This document shows positions 54,894 to 63,812 of a stretch of 64,000 nucleotides of DNA, piece by piece. The notes under the pieces were generated by a model. The model had not been told where the DNA came from. It saw only the letters and a program-made list of their open reading frames with translations, and made no database searches. Position 1 is the first letter of the stretch, and each line of letters starts with the position of its first letter. Source of the DNA: Vibrio nereis NBRC 15637 (GTDB lineage Bacteria; Pseudomonadota; Gammaproteobacteria; Enterobacterales; Vibrionaceae); the NCBI RefSeq assembly GCF_001591105.1, contig NZ_BCUD01000002.1, positions 186,001 through 250,000 of the forward strand. Direction: 5' to 3'. The position numbers and the translations under genes were made by a program.

Positions 54894-56474
54894 TTATTCC
54901 GAGCACACCTGATTGCGGCCGTTGGCTTTGGCGCGGTACAACGCTTTATCTGCTCGATAAAAAGTACGTTGCGTATTTTCACCATCGCGATGCAGTGTGA
55001 TACCGATGCTGATTGTTAATCCTCGCTCGCCAAGGATCTCTTGCCAATTGAACTGGTAGATCCGTTCTCTGAATGTTTCCGCATGTTGTTCAGTTTGGTC
55101 TAACTCAGTATCCTCAAGGATGACGAGGAACTCCTCTCCACCAAATCGCACACAGGAAGCACCGTGAAAGTTGAAGTAAGACGCGAGTTCAGCAGACACA
55201 TTTACAATAGCTTTATCACCAACCAAGTGGCTTAATTCGTCGTTGATTGATTTGAAATGGTCAATATCAATCACCATGAGCGAGAAAGGGGTTTCGTGCA
55301 GCAGCAGATCTTTTAATTTGGCATCTAACCAGCGACGGTTATGAAGCTTGGTTAGCGGATCGGTGAATACGTCTTGTTGCAGTTTCGCTACCGCGTGCTT
55401 TTGACTTTCGGTTGTTTCTTTCAGCTCTTTGTTTTCGATCTCTGACAGAATGAGTTTCAGCTGAGGTTCAAAGCGGGATAAGCGCCTTAATTGATTGGCA
55501 CCCAACTCGCCAATCGGGATTTGCTTGATTAAACGCTGTTCTAGCTCATACGCCCTTTTCTGATACGTCAATGCTTCTTGATAAGACGACTGCTGCTCAC
55601 ACATGGTGGCGAGCGTATCGCAGACCTTCAGTTTTAAGGTGGGTGAGCCGTACTTCTGAATTTTTTTATCTGCTGCCTCAAGCAACCATTTTGCCCAATG
55701 AGGTTTACTTAACTCATTTAAGCAGCAAGCCAGCTCCATTCGGATCATATTGGATAGCCAAAGAGAGTGTATATTGCCTGAGGTGTATTGAATGCTACTA
55801 AGCGAGCGCATCGCTAAGTCTAGGTTTCTTTCAAGGCGATGTATTTTTGCGCGATATAGCGAGATTTGAGCGGCCAGAGTTTTATCGCTAACAAGAATAC
55901 TGAGTTCTTCGCATTCGCTGATCAGGCTTTTCGCCGCTGTTAGGCGCTTTAAATCAATATAACAGGCGAGTTTATTAAGTTTGTAACGCAACCTTAAGGA
56001 GCGGCTCGTAATGGCATGGTCAATACTGTCTAGCTTTTGGTAGTACCGCAGCGCGCGGCTATGATCACCATAGGTATCACATAAGTTCCCCATACCAAGA
56101 ACCGAAAAAGCATACTCATCGATAAAACTGTGCTCAACCGAGATGTTGCATGAGTTGATGAACTCGCTTAATGCGTGGCTGAAGTCACCGCTTTCAACCA
56201 GCTTTTCAGCCATACTGTTTTTGATTTCCAGGATCAATTTGGCATCATCGGGCAAAGAGAGCAGGTTCAGCGCTTGTCTAAGCTCGTCAATACTGGCTTG
56301 AGATTGTTTTAGTTCGCAGTGGTATTTTGCGCTGATGATTAAGCATTGCGCTTCTTCTTGTGGGGACGCTGCAATGTTGTGACGAACATAATCCCAGAAC
56401 GATAATGCCTCCTGGCCTGAAACAGCGGAAGCATCTAATCCTGAGTCGGAAATTTTATTGAGTAGCGCTTCCAT
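54894..56474 (-). CDS. TPR-GGDEF protein, probable diguanylate cyclase
   Basis: A 526-residue soluble protein. TPR-like helical repeats cover about 30-330 and a GGDEF domain about 365-526. The domain looks active: DPLTKLHNRRWL, VIDIDHFKSINDELSHLVGDKAI, and FGGEEF with GGEEF at 445-449. The inhibitory I-site (RxxD five residues before GGEEF) is absent, since that stretch reads HGAS, so product feedback is not expected. ATG at 56474 was chosen over a TTG at 56501. It overlaps the 3' end of the upstream TPR gene by 20 bp, which suggests coupled translation. It would make c-di-GMP in the cytoplasm under TPR control. Confidence 0.9.
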   Translation of the reverse strand: MEALLNKISDSGLDASAVSGQEALSFWDYVRHNIAASPQEEAQCLIISAKYHCELKQSQASIDELRQALNLLSLPDDAKLILEIKNSMAEKLVESGDFSHALSEFINSCNISVEHSFIDEYAFSVLGMGNLCDTYGDHSRALRYYQKLDSIDHAITSRSLRLRYKLNKLACYIDLKRLTAAKSLISECEELSILVSDKTLAAQISLYRAKIHRLERNLDLAMRSLSSIQYTSGNIHSLWLSNMIRMELACCLNELSKPHWAKWLLEAADKKIQKYGSPTLKLKVCDTLATMCEQQSSYQEALTYQKRAYELEQRLIKQIPIGELGANQLRRLSRFEPQLKLILSEIENKELKETTESQKHAVAKLQQDVFTDPLTKLHNRRWLDAKLKDLLLHETPFSLMVIDIDHFKSINDELSHLVGDKAIVNVSAELASYFNFHGASCVRFGGEEFLVILEDTELDQTEQHAETFRERIYQFNWQEILGERGLTISIGITLHRDGENTQRTFYRADKALYRAKANGRNQVCSE

Positions 56475-57939
56475 TATTTTCGTCCTGCTGTGCTTCTTCA
56501 AGTTGTTCTAGGGTAAATGGGAAAGAGAGAATATCTTGAAAACTCACTTTCGGCAGAGATTGTTGTAATCCTCTACGTTGCCACGGGTAACTGTCAATCA
56601 TACCGGATAACACATGGTAGACATTTTTAGCCGCTTCGCCTTTATCGGCCAGAAGCAGACCTAACCGATCTTTGCTTAATCGTGTGAGTATGTCGCTTTG
56701 GTTGCAAAGCGCATGAGTCAGTTCAACACACACATCCAGGTAGGCAGGATCTGGGTGTTGGATGACAATCACCGAATGATTGGAATCTTTAAGTTCGGTT
56801 TTAAACAGGATCAGTTGCTCCCACCAGTAGATCTCAGACACCAGCTTAGAAAGTTGTTTATCTGAATCAAACTCATGCTGGGCACGGATACGGTTGATCA
56901 ATTTCCGCGCTCGTTGCTCCATCTGGCGTTTCGAGGTTCGCGCTTTGTCACTGCTCACTTTTGTGGTTTGGTCGCGCAGCATGTTTGTGGAATGCTGACG
57001 GTACTTTTTAAACGCGAGTAGTGCAGCGTGGCTGTCGTTGCACTCTTCAGCAACCAGAGACTGCTGATAACAAATTTGTGAAAGGAGTTCGCCATTGTCG
57101 AAAGCGAGCGCAGACTGCTCTGCATTTTTTAACAGCTCGGTGGCTTTTTGAGGATTTTTTCTTAGTCGCTCTAAGCGCGCTCGGCTGATATAAGAGTGGG
57201 CTTTCATCCACACTAAATCATGTTTGACCGCAATAGAGTGGGCTTTTCGGGTTGCTTCGTCAGCATCTTCAATTCTTTCTAACCCGAGTAAGGCTAGGCC
57301 GCGGAAGTCCCATATTTCGGCTTGCCAGGTAGAATCGTGATGATCTTTGAGTACTTCGGCTGCGCCATCGAGAATAGAAAGCATGTCGACAAAATTGCCA
57401 AGCAAATAGTGATCCCACGCCAGTAGAATGCGCGCTTTCCCTTCTAATCCATTAATTCGATTATGGTTGGCGACAATCGCCGCGAGTTCGTGGGTGCTTT
57501 TGGCCAGTTCATAATCGTGGGTAATTCGCCAAATATTCCCAAGGCCGATTAATGCTTCTATTTGAATTTTCGTTTCGCCCACAAGGGCAGATTGCTCTAG
57601 GGCGTTAATCCAAAATTGTTGCGCGGAATAATACTTCGCTTGCCCCCAATAATGCTGGGCGTGTAGGTGAAGGATTTCAGGTAAAAAGTCATCGGTATCC
57701 AGCGTATTGAGCTTAGTGTAAGCCTCTTTAACGAGCTTCAGGCCTTTGCGGTAATCCATGTTGTTCCACAAACACTGGGACATGATGACCAAACTATGGA
57801 TTTCACCTTCGGGATAGTGGATTTGTGCTGAGCGAGTAGCACACTGCTCGGCTGCCACGAAAACGCTATTTGGCTCTGAATCTGCACGAGATTTGAGTTG
57901 CTCTATCTCTAATTCTAATAGCTGTTGGCTTTTATCCAA
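56455..57939 (-). CDS. TPR protein with a degenerate GGDEF-like C-terminus
   Basis: A 494-residue soluble protein. Residues 15-330 are TPR-like helices (for example KIQIEALIGLGNIWRITHDY). A coiled-coil linker runs near 335-370. The C-terminal ~110 residues follow the GGDEF-domain pattern in outline: a hydrophobic strand HSVIVIQHPDP, helices, then TRLSKDRLGLLLAD where RxGGDEFailL would stand (LSKDR at about 421-425). The catalytic and metal residues are gone. It is first of a two-gene unit with the active TPR-GGDEF gene, with overlapping reading frames. It may regulate that cyclase; the degenerate GGDEF reading is my inference from pattern. Confidence 0.75.
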   Translation of the reverse strand: MDKSQQLLELEIEQLKSRADSEPNSVFVAAEQCATRSAQIHYPEGEIHSLVIMSQCLWNNMDYRKGLKLVKEAYTKLNTLDTDDFLPEILHLHAQHYWGQAKYYSAQQFWINALEQSALVGETKIQIEALIGLGNIWRITHDYELAKSTHELAAIVANHNRINGLEGKARILLAWDHYLLGNFVDMLSILDGAAEVLKDHHDSTWQAEIWDFRGLALLGLERIEDADEATRKAHSIAVKHDLVWMKAHSYISRARLERLRKNPQKATELLKNAEQSALAFDNGELLSQICYQQSLVAEECNDSHAALLAFKKYRQHSTNMLRDQTTKVSSDKARTSKRQMEQRARKLINRIRAQHEFDSDKQLSKLVSEIYWWEQLILFKTELKDSNHSVIVIQHPDPAYLDVCVELTHALCNQSDILTRLSKDRLGLLLADKGEAAKNVYHVLSGMIDSYPWQRRGLQQSLPKVSFQDILSFPFTLEQLEEAQQDENNGSATQ

Positions 57940-58061
57940 TGAATCAACCCCTTACCGCGATAATGCTTTTGGTGAGCGCGCATTATAAGAATAGCAATGC
58001 GCCGAACACTACAAAAAGCATGAAAACACCAGCCATTTACGGGCTTTCGTCACATACTTGT

Positions 58062-59531
58062 CTATGAAAGGATATCTCGTAGTGTCAGTGGCGACTGAGT
58101 GAGCCCCAAGCGCTGCGCGGCTGTTTGCCCATCCTTGTCTTGATAACATAAGTTATGCCATGCGCGGAAAATATCAAGTAGTGGCAGCAGGCCACCGGGA
58201 CGAAGCTTACGCCGAGGTTCGTTAATAAAGCTTTCAAACAGGTTTTGGAACCTCTGCTGATAGAAAGCGGATTTTTGAATAGAAGCCTGATTGAGCCAAT
58301 ACTCGGGCTGATTGTGTTCGCCTGCTAAGTAGCAGATGCCTTTAGCGTGGCCATTAATTGACGCGATGGCCCATCTATCACGCCACCAACCCATATGAAC
58401 GATATCAATTTTGTCGATGTCTTTGGACAGCGCCCAGTCGTTATCTTCTTCTACATACATCAAATCTACGGTTTTCGCCTTGATACGTGGCAGACAAACA
58501 CTCAATGCCGCAGAGCGCAAAACAGGATCTTGCGGTAAGTAGATAGAGACTTGCGCCTGCTCCTGACACATGTCGAGAACATGCATGAAATGCGCGTAAG
58601 ACGTGTAGGGAGGACGAATCAAAGCACCTTTGGATGGATAGTTAAAGACGGAAAGGTTGCCCATTGGATCTTCAACGTTTCCTCTTGCCAGAATCGTTTG
58701 ATACTTTTGGTCGATGCGCGTTTTTAAGTCCGGTGATGGTTCTGGCACCGGCATGTTTGCCTCAGATGAATGTTCACGCGACACAAATCGCGCTGGGAAC
58801 TGGTACGGGTCATGATCGACATGACCAACTGGTTCTTCGTGAGCAGAATAATTGACGTGTTGGCAAAGAATGTATCCGCTTTGTGCTTCTCCGGTCGCTA
58901 TCCACAGTACGCCATTATTACTTTTAGGTTGTAGCGGCGCGAAGTGTGAAGCCAGTTCATAGTGGTTAGCGTGGTTGACCCAGCGGGCATCGAAGGTGGA
59001 AAGTTTGCGCCGGCATCGACTGGCGATGTGATCAAGATGATCGTAAAACGTCTTTGGGTTGATCTCTAGCTTGCGGCAGATTTCCCGAACCGAGTAGCCC
59101 ATAAAGAGCAAGCCAAGCAGGTTTTCTTGAAAGTGCAGTTTTTTATTGGCACCGGACCATTTATCCACAAACGTGGAGTGGCAGTTTTTACAACGATAGC
59201 GTTGGCGATCGCCGCTAAAGCCAAATGCATGGTAAAGATGTTTGTGAGTGTGTACGGACAAGCCAAAGTTGGCACAGTCGCTATTGCGACATGCAGGCAG
59301 CCCATCACTGTGGAGATGCCTTAAGCGGTGAAGCTCATTGAGAACTTCCCGATTGTTAAGTAAGGGGGGGAAAGCACCACATTCCCGACAAACCATCGCA
59401 GGTCGCTTGGGGTTAGCATGCTGCACAACGTAACGATGTGCATCACTCAATCCAAAGTTGTCACACGCCAATGTTTTACAAAAGTTGAGCTGTAACCCGT
59501 CAGCTTCCCTTGGCAATTCGCCAGATGTCAC
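58062..59531 (-). CDS. Transposase-like zinc-ribbon/HTH protein, single copy, probably domesticated
   Basis: A 489-residue protein. Two similar zinc-knuckle units occur: FCKTLACDNFGLSDAHRYV near 17-35 with CRECG after it, and ACRNSDCANFGLSVHTHKH near 79-97 followed by YRCKNCHSTF. The second resembles the InsA-type zinc ribbon of IS1-class elements. An HTH follows (LLFMGYSVREICRKLEINPK, about 140-160), then a possible RNase-H-like region starting VLWIATGEAQSGYILC. I cannot find a clear DDE triad, and no terminal inverted repeats or target duplication are visible around it. It may be a former transposase kept for DNA binding. Other annotations of such proteins are unreliable; function is unknown. 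Confidence 0.6.
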   Translation of the reverse strand: MTSGELPREADGLQLNFCKTLACDNFGLSDAHRYVVQHANPKRPAMVCRECGAFPPLLNNREVLNELHRLRHLHSDGLPACRNSDCANFGLSVHTHKHLYHAFGFSGDRQRYRCKNCHSTFVDKWSGANKKLHFQENLLGLLFMGYSVREICRKLEINPKTFYDHLDHIASRCRRKLSTFDARWVNHANHYELASHFAPLQPKSNNGVLWIATGEAQSGYILCQHVNYSAHEEPVGHVDHDPYQFPARFVSREHSSEANMPVPEPSPDLKTRIDQKYQTILARGNVEDPMGNLSVFNYPSKGALIRPPYTSYAHFMHVLDMCQEQAQVSIYLPQDPVLRSAALSVCLPRIKAKTVDLMYVEEDNDWALSKDIDKIDIVHMGWWRDRWAIASINGHAKGICYLAGEHNQPEYWLNQASIQKSAFYQQRFQNLFESFINEPRRKLRPGGLLPLLDIFRAWHNLCYQDKDGQTAAQRLGLTQSPLTLRDILS

Positions 59532-59555
59532 GATTCTCCCCCTCGGGGTATTAGG

Positions 59556-59577
59556 GCTGCCAGGGATGCCTGGCAGC
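59556..59577. other. Hairpin between the transposase-like gene and deoD
   Basis: A perfect 9-bp stem GCTGCCAGG / CCTGGCAGC with a GATG loop. It lies just beyond the deoD stop codon (minus strand) and upstream of the next minus-strand gene. No T-run follows, so it may be a partial terminator or processing site. Confidence 0.55.
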
Positions 59578-59591
59578 AGGATATGACGAAA

Positions 59592-60302
59592 TTAGATGTT
59601 GATTGCTGTTTCAAGTGCAACGTTCATCATGTCGTTGAATGATTTTTGACGATCTTCAGAGCTTAGTTTCTCGCCACGGATGATGTGGTCAGAAACCGTT
59701 AGGATTGTCAGTGCTTTTGCACCTAGGTCAGCAGCAACGCCGTAGATACCAGCCGCTTCCATGTCTACACCTAAGATGCCTAGTTTTTCCATCTTCTCGA
59801 AGATGTCAGCTTCTGGCGTGTAGAATAGGTCTGCAGAGAATACGTTACCTACTTTTACAGGAACTTCTTGAGCGCGCGCTTGGTTTACAGCCGTTTCTAG
59901 TAGACCGTAGTCTGCGATTGCTGCGAAATCGTGGTTGCTAAAGCGAATACGGTTTACTTTAGAGTCTGTTGATGCGCCCATACCGATCACAACGTCCATC
60001 AGGTTTACGTCGTCACGTACTGCACCACAGCTACCGATACGAATCACGTTTTTCACGCCGTATTCCGCGATTAGCTCGTGAACGTAGATACAAGCTGATG
60101 GGATACCCATACCGTGGCCCATTACAGAAATGCGTTGGCCTTTGTAAGTGCCAGTGAAGCCAAACATGTTACGTACATCACAAACTTGTTTTACATCTTC
60201 TAGGTATGTTTCTGCAATGAACTTAGCGCGTAGCGGGTCGCCTGGCATTAGTACAGTTTCTGCGAAATCACCCGGTTGAGCGTTAATATGTGGGGTTGCC
60301 AT
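59592..60302 (-). CDS. deoD: Purine-nucleoside phosphorylase
   Basis: A 236-residue enzyme (E. coli DeoD 239) that splits purine nucleosides with phosphate. Conserved blocks: [51 protein letters not shown] (phosphate site), [13 protein letters not shown] (ribose-binding Met-Glu) and VSDHIIRGE (catalytic Asp). It stands alone rather than in a deoCABD operon. The coding sequence has strongly biased codons, which suggests high expression. Confidence 0.96.
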   Translation of the reverse strand: MATPHINAQPGDFAETVLMPGDPLRAKFIAETYLEDVKQVCDVRNMFGFTGTYKGQRISVMGHGMGIPSACIYVHELIAEYGVKNVIRIGSCGAVRDDVNLMDVVIGMGASTDSKVNRIRFSNHDFAAIADYGLLETAVNQARAQEVPVKVGNVFSADLFYTPEADIFEKMEKLGILGVDMEAAGIYGVAADLGAKALTILTVSDHIIRGEKLSSEDRQKSFNDMMNVALETAINI

Positions 60303-60644
60303 AGTTGTTACTCCAAGTTTACTAGCGGATCAGTGGGGGCTGATTACTAATTTTGTTGATTCTCATAAATCTGTTGAGGCAATACTAGCTAGCAAAGCGA
60401 CTCCTCCATGAGAAGTATGTCACAAAACTACGCCATTGCACGGCTAAATTGATCGTTGATAACGTTTTTTGTTGAAACTTGTAAGGCAATCGATTCGGAC
60501 AATCGATTGCCTGTGGTTATGGTTTACATTATTTGTGTGCTCACCTTTATTTGTACAAAAAATACTTTTGTATAACCTGCCTATGTGCTAAAACTTATAC
60601 ATGGATTATTTTTGTATAACCGGCTGGACGAAACGGAGTTTAAT
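60303..60644. other. Divergent control region deoD / DUF523-merR-phr operon
   Basis: These 342 bp hold both divergent promoters. The right-hand 100 bp carry a cluster of TGTATAA-type elements. No further gene is seen. Confidence 0.5.
60551..60621. promoter_or_regulatory. Cluster of TGTATAA/TGTACAA elements before the photolyase operon
   Basis: Four related elements: palindrome TTGTACAA at 60551-60558, TTTTGTATAACC at 60566-60577, the inverse TTATACA at 60595-60601, and TTTTGTATAACC again at 60610-60621. The two 12-bp copies are identical and 44 bp apart. The last one ends 24 bp before the operon start codon. A MerR-type regulator encoded in the operon is the obvious candidate ligand. Confidence 0.55.
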
Positions 60645-61595
60645 ATGAACACTGAGATTAAAATTGGCATTAGCTCCTGTGTATTGGGAGAAAACGTACG
60701 CTTTGATTCAGGGCATAAAATCAGCAAATTTGTAACCAAAGAGCTGTCGCCGTACTTCGATTTCGTCTCTGTCTGTCCAGAGGTCGGTATGGGGATGCCA
60801 GTTCCAAGGCCAACGATACGCTTAATGTCGAATGAAGAACGGATTGCGCTGGTGGAAACCAAGGATCCGACCAAAGATCACACCAGCGCCATGTTGGATT
60901 ACTCAAAAGACAAAGTCGCGGAACTCTCCGACGCCCAATTGTGTGGTTACATTGTGTGCGCTAAATCTCCAACGTGTGGCATGGAACGCGTAAAGGTGTA
61001 CAAGAAAAATGGGTCAGATAATACCGGAGTGGGCCTATACACCAATGAGTTGATGCAGCAAATGCCATGGTTGCCAGTTGAAGAAGACGGCAGGTTAAAC
61101 GACCCAGTGTTGAAAGAGAACTTTATCACCCGAGTCTTTACCCTGCATGATTTTTACCAAAATGTGGGCAATGACATTACCCGGGGTAATATTGTCGCTT
61201 TCCACTCGCGTTATAAGTTGACGCTGATGGCGCATCACCCTAGTTCGTACAGAGAGCTAGGCAGACTTGTTGCGAATATCAAAGATTACGAGATTGAACA
61301 TTTCTATGACTTGTATCGTAAAGGGCTGATGCAAGCCATGTCGCACAGAGCGAGCCGCAAAAATAACACCAATGTTCTGATGCATATTCAAGGGTACTTT
61401 AAGCGCTATTTAGATAAAAAAGAGAAAGCCGAGTTGAGAAATGTCATCGATGACTATCGTGTCGGTGTGCTTCCTTTACTCGCGCCGTTAACGCTGATTA
61501 AGCACTATTTAGCGACGCACCCTGACGAATATCTCGAGCAACAAAAATTTTTAGAACCTCATCCACAGGAGTTACGTTTACGTTATGGGTTGTGA
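60645..61595 (+). CDS. DUF523-DUF1722 protein (YbgA-type fusion)
   Basis: A 316-residue two-domain protein. The DUF523 part covers about 1-150 (KIGISSCVLGENVRFDSGHK, VCPEVGMGMPVPRPTIRL, CAKSPTCGMERV). The DUF1722 part covers about 190-305 (LVAFHSRYKLTLMAHHP, FKRYLDKKEKAELRNVIDDY). The conserved Cys residues in the first part suggest a metal or Fe-S site. DUF1722 proteins are commonly encoded beside photolyases, as here. ATG at 60645 (CGGAG upstream) is preferred over an earlier in-frame start. It overlaps the MerR gene by 11 bp. The function is not established. Confidence 0.9.
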   Translation: MNTEIKIGISSCVLGENVRFDSGHKISKFVTKELSPYFDFVSVCPEVGMGMPVPRPTIRLMSNEERIALVETKDPTKDHTSAMLDYSKDKVAELSDAQLCGYIVCAKSPTCGMERVKVYKKNGSDNTGVGLYTNELMQQMPWLPVEEDGRLNDPVLKENFITRVFTLHDFYQNVGNDITRGNIVAFHSRYKLTLMAHHPSSYRELGRLVANIKDYEIEHFYDLYRKGLMQAMSHRASRKNNTNVLMHIQGYFKRYLDKKEKAELRNVIDDYRVGVLPLLAPLTLIKHYLATHPDEYLEQQKFLEPHPQELRLRYGL

Positions 61596-62382
61596 TAAGA
61601 AGCTGTACGCAATTAGAGAAGTTTCGGAAATAACGGGTGTAAAGCCCGTTACTTTAAGGGCGTGGCAACGACGCTATAACTTGATTCAGCCTCAGAGAAC
61701 GGACAAGGGGCACCGTTTATATCGAGAAGAGGATATTGAACGCATCAAGGTGATTCAGAGTTGGCTGAGCAAAGGCGTATCTATCGGTAAAGTAAAAAGC
61801 CTTTTAGAAACAGAAACGACGTTGGATGACACGCAGGTTACCCAATCTGAGCAGCTTGAGGATGTGGACGTGATTTTGGAGGCGTTATCTTCGCTTCGCC
61901 GATCCAAAGTCGAGTCAATCATCAATACAGTACTAAAAGAGTACCCGCTTGATGTGGTTGAACAACAGTTTATTCAACCTGTGTTTAAGGCGATTTCATT
62001 GGTGAAAAGAAACCAGCGAATTTTGCAAGACAGCTTGTTTAAAAGCTTATTGATTGCGCGTTTAGAATCGATCATTGAGTCAGAAAACAAAGCCGCCAGA
62101 GCAGGTAAGTGCTTACTAGTCAGCTATACCCATAATCGCGATGTTGCCAGTCGTCTTTGGGCTGCTCAGCTTTCCCAAAATGGGTGGCATATCACGCTAA
62201 TGGACGATGTCGAAGATGTCTCTGGTTTGAACGATTTGGACTTGTCAGCCATTTATAACTCGGTTGCCTTCTACAGCCCTAAACCGGTCACTGAAGCTCA
62301 GAAATTGGCCATTGAGCAATTGACTGAATCCTATTCAGGTCAGGTCACCCTTTCTGAGGTGCTTGAGCTTACGAGGAGCTAA
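61585..62382 (+). CDS. MerR-family regulator of the photolyase operon
   Basis: A 265-residue regulator. The MerR HTH is at residues 7-75 (YAIREVSEITGVKPVTLRAW, RRYNLIQPQRT). It is followed by a helical region (about 95-175) and a Rossmann-like C-terminal part (KCLLVSYTHNRDVASRLWAA) that has the outline of a cobalamin-binding domain but lacks the B12-ligand DxHxxG motif and the WxxxEH helix motif of CarH/LitR photoreceptors. So it is more like the cofactor-poor or BluR-like branch of light-linked MerR proteins. The start is embedded in the end of the DUF523-DUF1722 gene and phr follows after 2 bp, so the three genes are co-transcribed. Confidence 0.88.
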   Translation: MGCDKKLYAIREVSEITGVKPVTLRAWQRRYNLIQPQRTDKGHRLYREEDIERIKVIQSWLSKGVSIGKVKSLLETETTLDDTQVTQSEQLEDVDVILEALSSLRRSKVESIINTVLKEYPLDVVEQQFIQPVFKAISLVKRNQRILQDSLFKSLLIARLESIIESENKAARAGKCLLVSYTHNRDVASRLWAAQLSQNGWHITLMDDVEDVSGLNDLDLSAIYNSVAFYSPKPVTEAQKLAIEQLTESYSGQVTLSEVLELTRS

Positions 62383-62384
62383 TA

Positions 62385-63812
62385 ATGAATATTGTATGGC
62401 TGCGACGTGACTTACGCGTCGATGATAACAGCGCGTTACTTGAAGCTGCCAAAGGCAATAATCCAGTGGTGGCTGTGTATATTGCCACTCCTCTAACTTG
62501 GCAAGAACATGATCTGGCGCCGATTCAGGCCGATTTCATTTACCGCCGTTTGTTTGAGCTGCAAAAAGATCTCGCGGCTTTACATATTCCTCTGCTTTAT
62601 TTCGAAGTGGATACGTTTACAGAGAGCGCCGATAAAGTGGTCGAATTGGCGCAAGCGCTTAAATCTGAAGGCGTATTTATTAACAAAGAGTACGAGCTGA
62701 ATGAAACCCGGCGCGACGATTATTTGGATCGACGTTTAAACTCGCTAGATAAAACGCTGCACCGATTTGACGACAAATGCATTTTCCCACCAGGAAGCGT
62801 GGTCAATAAGCAAGGCGCGTATTTCAAAGTGTTTACGCCGTTTAAAAAGGCGTATCTCAGCAAGTTGTCGCAATTTCCTGTTCACCCAAAAAAAGCAGCC
62901 CAGCTAGCGTGTAAAGCGGATCTAGGCGAGTATGAAGGCCACGTGCTTACCGCCGACAGTCCGTTCAGTTACCCGCGTGTTTCGAGTGAACGTTATCCAG
63001 TCGAAACAAAAGCCATTTACGATAGGCTCAGAGCGTTTAACGATGAAATGGTTGAACGCTACAAAGAGGAACGAGACTTTCCTGCGGTAGATGGTACAAG
63101 TGGTCTGTCGCCTTATCTTACGATCGGTGCACTATCGGTAAGGCAGTGCATGGCGAGAGTTCTGTATCAGCAGTCATTACCATTGAGTTTAGGTCGGGAA
63201 ACTTGGCAAAGTGAACTGATTTGGCGAGAGTTTTATCAGCATCTCACTTACTTTGAACCCAAGTTGAGCATGGGGAAAAGCTTTCTGCCTTGGGGCCAGG
63301 CGCTGGTTTGGCAAGGCGATGAGAAGCGAATCAAAGCTTGGAAAGAAGGGAAGACAGGCTACCCTATTGTCGATGCCGCGATGAAGCAGTTGAATCAAAC
63401 GGGTTGGATGCACAATCGTTTGAGAATGATTGTTGCCAGCTTCTTGATTAAAGATCTGCAAGTCGATTGGCGGGTTGGTGAGGCCTACTTTATGAGTAAG
63501 TTGATCGATGGAGACTACGCATCCAATAATGGTGGCTGGCAGTGGTGTGCATCAACCGGTTGCGATGGTCAGCCTTACTTTCGGATCTTCAATCCTACGA
63601 CACAAGGGGAGCGGTTTGATCCTAAGGGGGACTTTGTTCGATATTGGATTCCAGAGCTAGCCTCGGTTCCAGATAAGCACATTCATCAGCCTTGGAAATA
63701 TAGTAATGTCAACGCGTTGTCATATTCAGCGCCAATTGTTGATCATAAGGCGCAAAGAGAGATAACCTTGGCAAATTACAAAAATGCTAAGGACGCTATG
63801 AATGCTTCGTAA
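62385..63812 (+). CDS. phrB: Deoxyribodipyrimidine photolyase (class I CPD)
   Basis: A 475-residue photolyase (E. coli PhrB 472) that repairs cyclobutane pyrimidine dimers with blue light. It opens MNIVWLRRDLRVDDNSALLE, the antenna-binding domain. The FAD-binding half carries TGYPIVDAAMKQLNQTGWMH and NRLRMIVASFLIKDL, and GDYASNNGGWQWCASTGCD with the conserved Asn and Trp residues next to the flavin. Ends overlap the next gene by 11 bp. GAGGAG stands before its ATG. It is the third gene of the operon with a MerR regulator. Confidence 0.97.
   Translation: MNIVWLRRDLRVDDNSALLEAAKGNNPVVAVYIATPLTWQEHDLAPIQADFIYRRLFELQKDLAALHIPLLYFEVDTFTESADKVVELAQALKSEGVFINKEYELNETRRDDYLDRRLNSLDKTLHRFDDKCIFPPGSVVNKQGAYFKVFTPFKKAYLSKLSQFPVHPKKAAQLACKADLGEYEGHVLTADSPFSYPRVSSERYPVETKAIYDRLRAFNDEMVERYKEERDFPAVDGTSGLSPYLTIGALSVRQCMARVLYQQSLPLSLGRETWQSELIWREFYQHLTYFEPKLSMGKSFLPWGQALVWQGDEKRIKAWKEGKTGYPIVDAAMKQLNQTGWMHNRLRMIVASFLIKDLQVDWRVGEAYFMSKLIDGDYASNNGGWQWCASTGCDGQPYFRIFNPTTQGERFDPKGDFVRYWIPELASVPDKHIHQPWKYSNVNALSYSAPIVDHKAQREITLANYKNAKDAMNAS

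Noticed and set aside
58062..59531. Complete insertion sequence around the transposase-like gene
   Set aside because: I looked for terminal inverted repeats and flanking duplications; only the local 9-bp hairpin at 59556-59577 was found, which is too close to deoD to be an element end.
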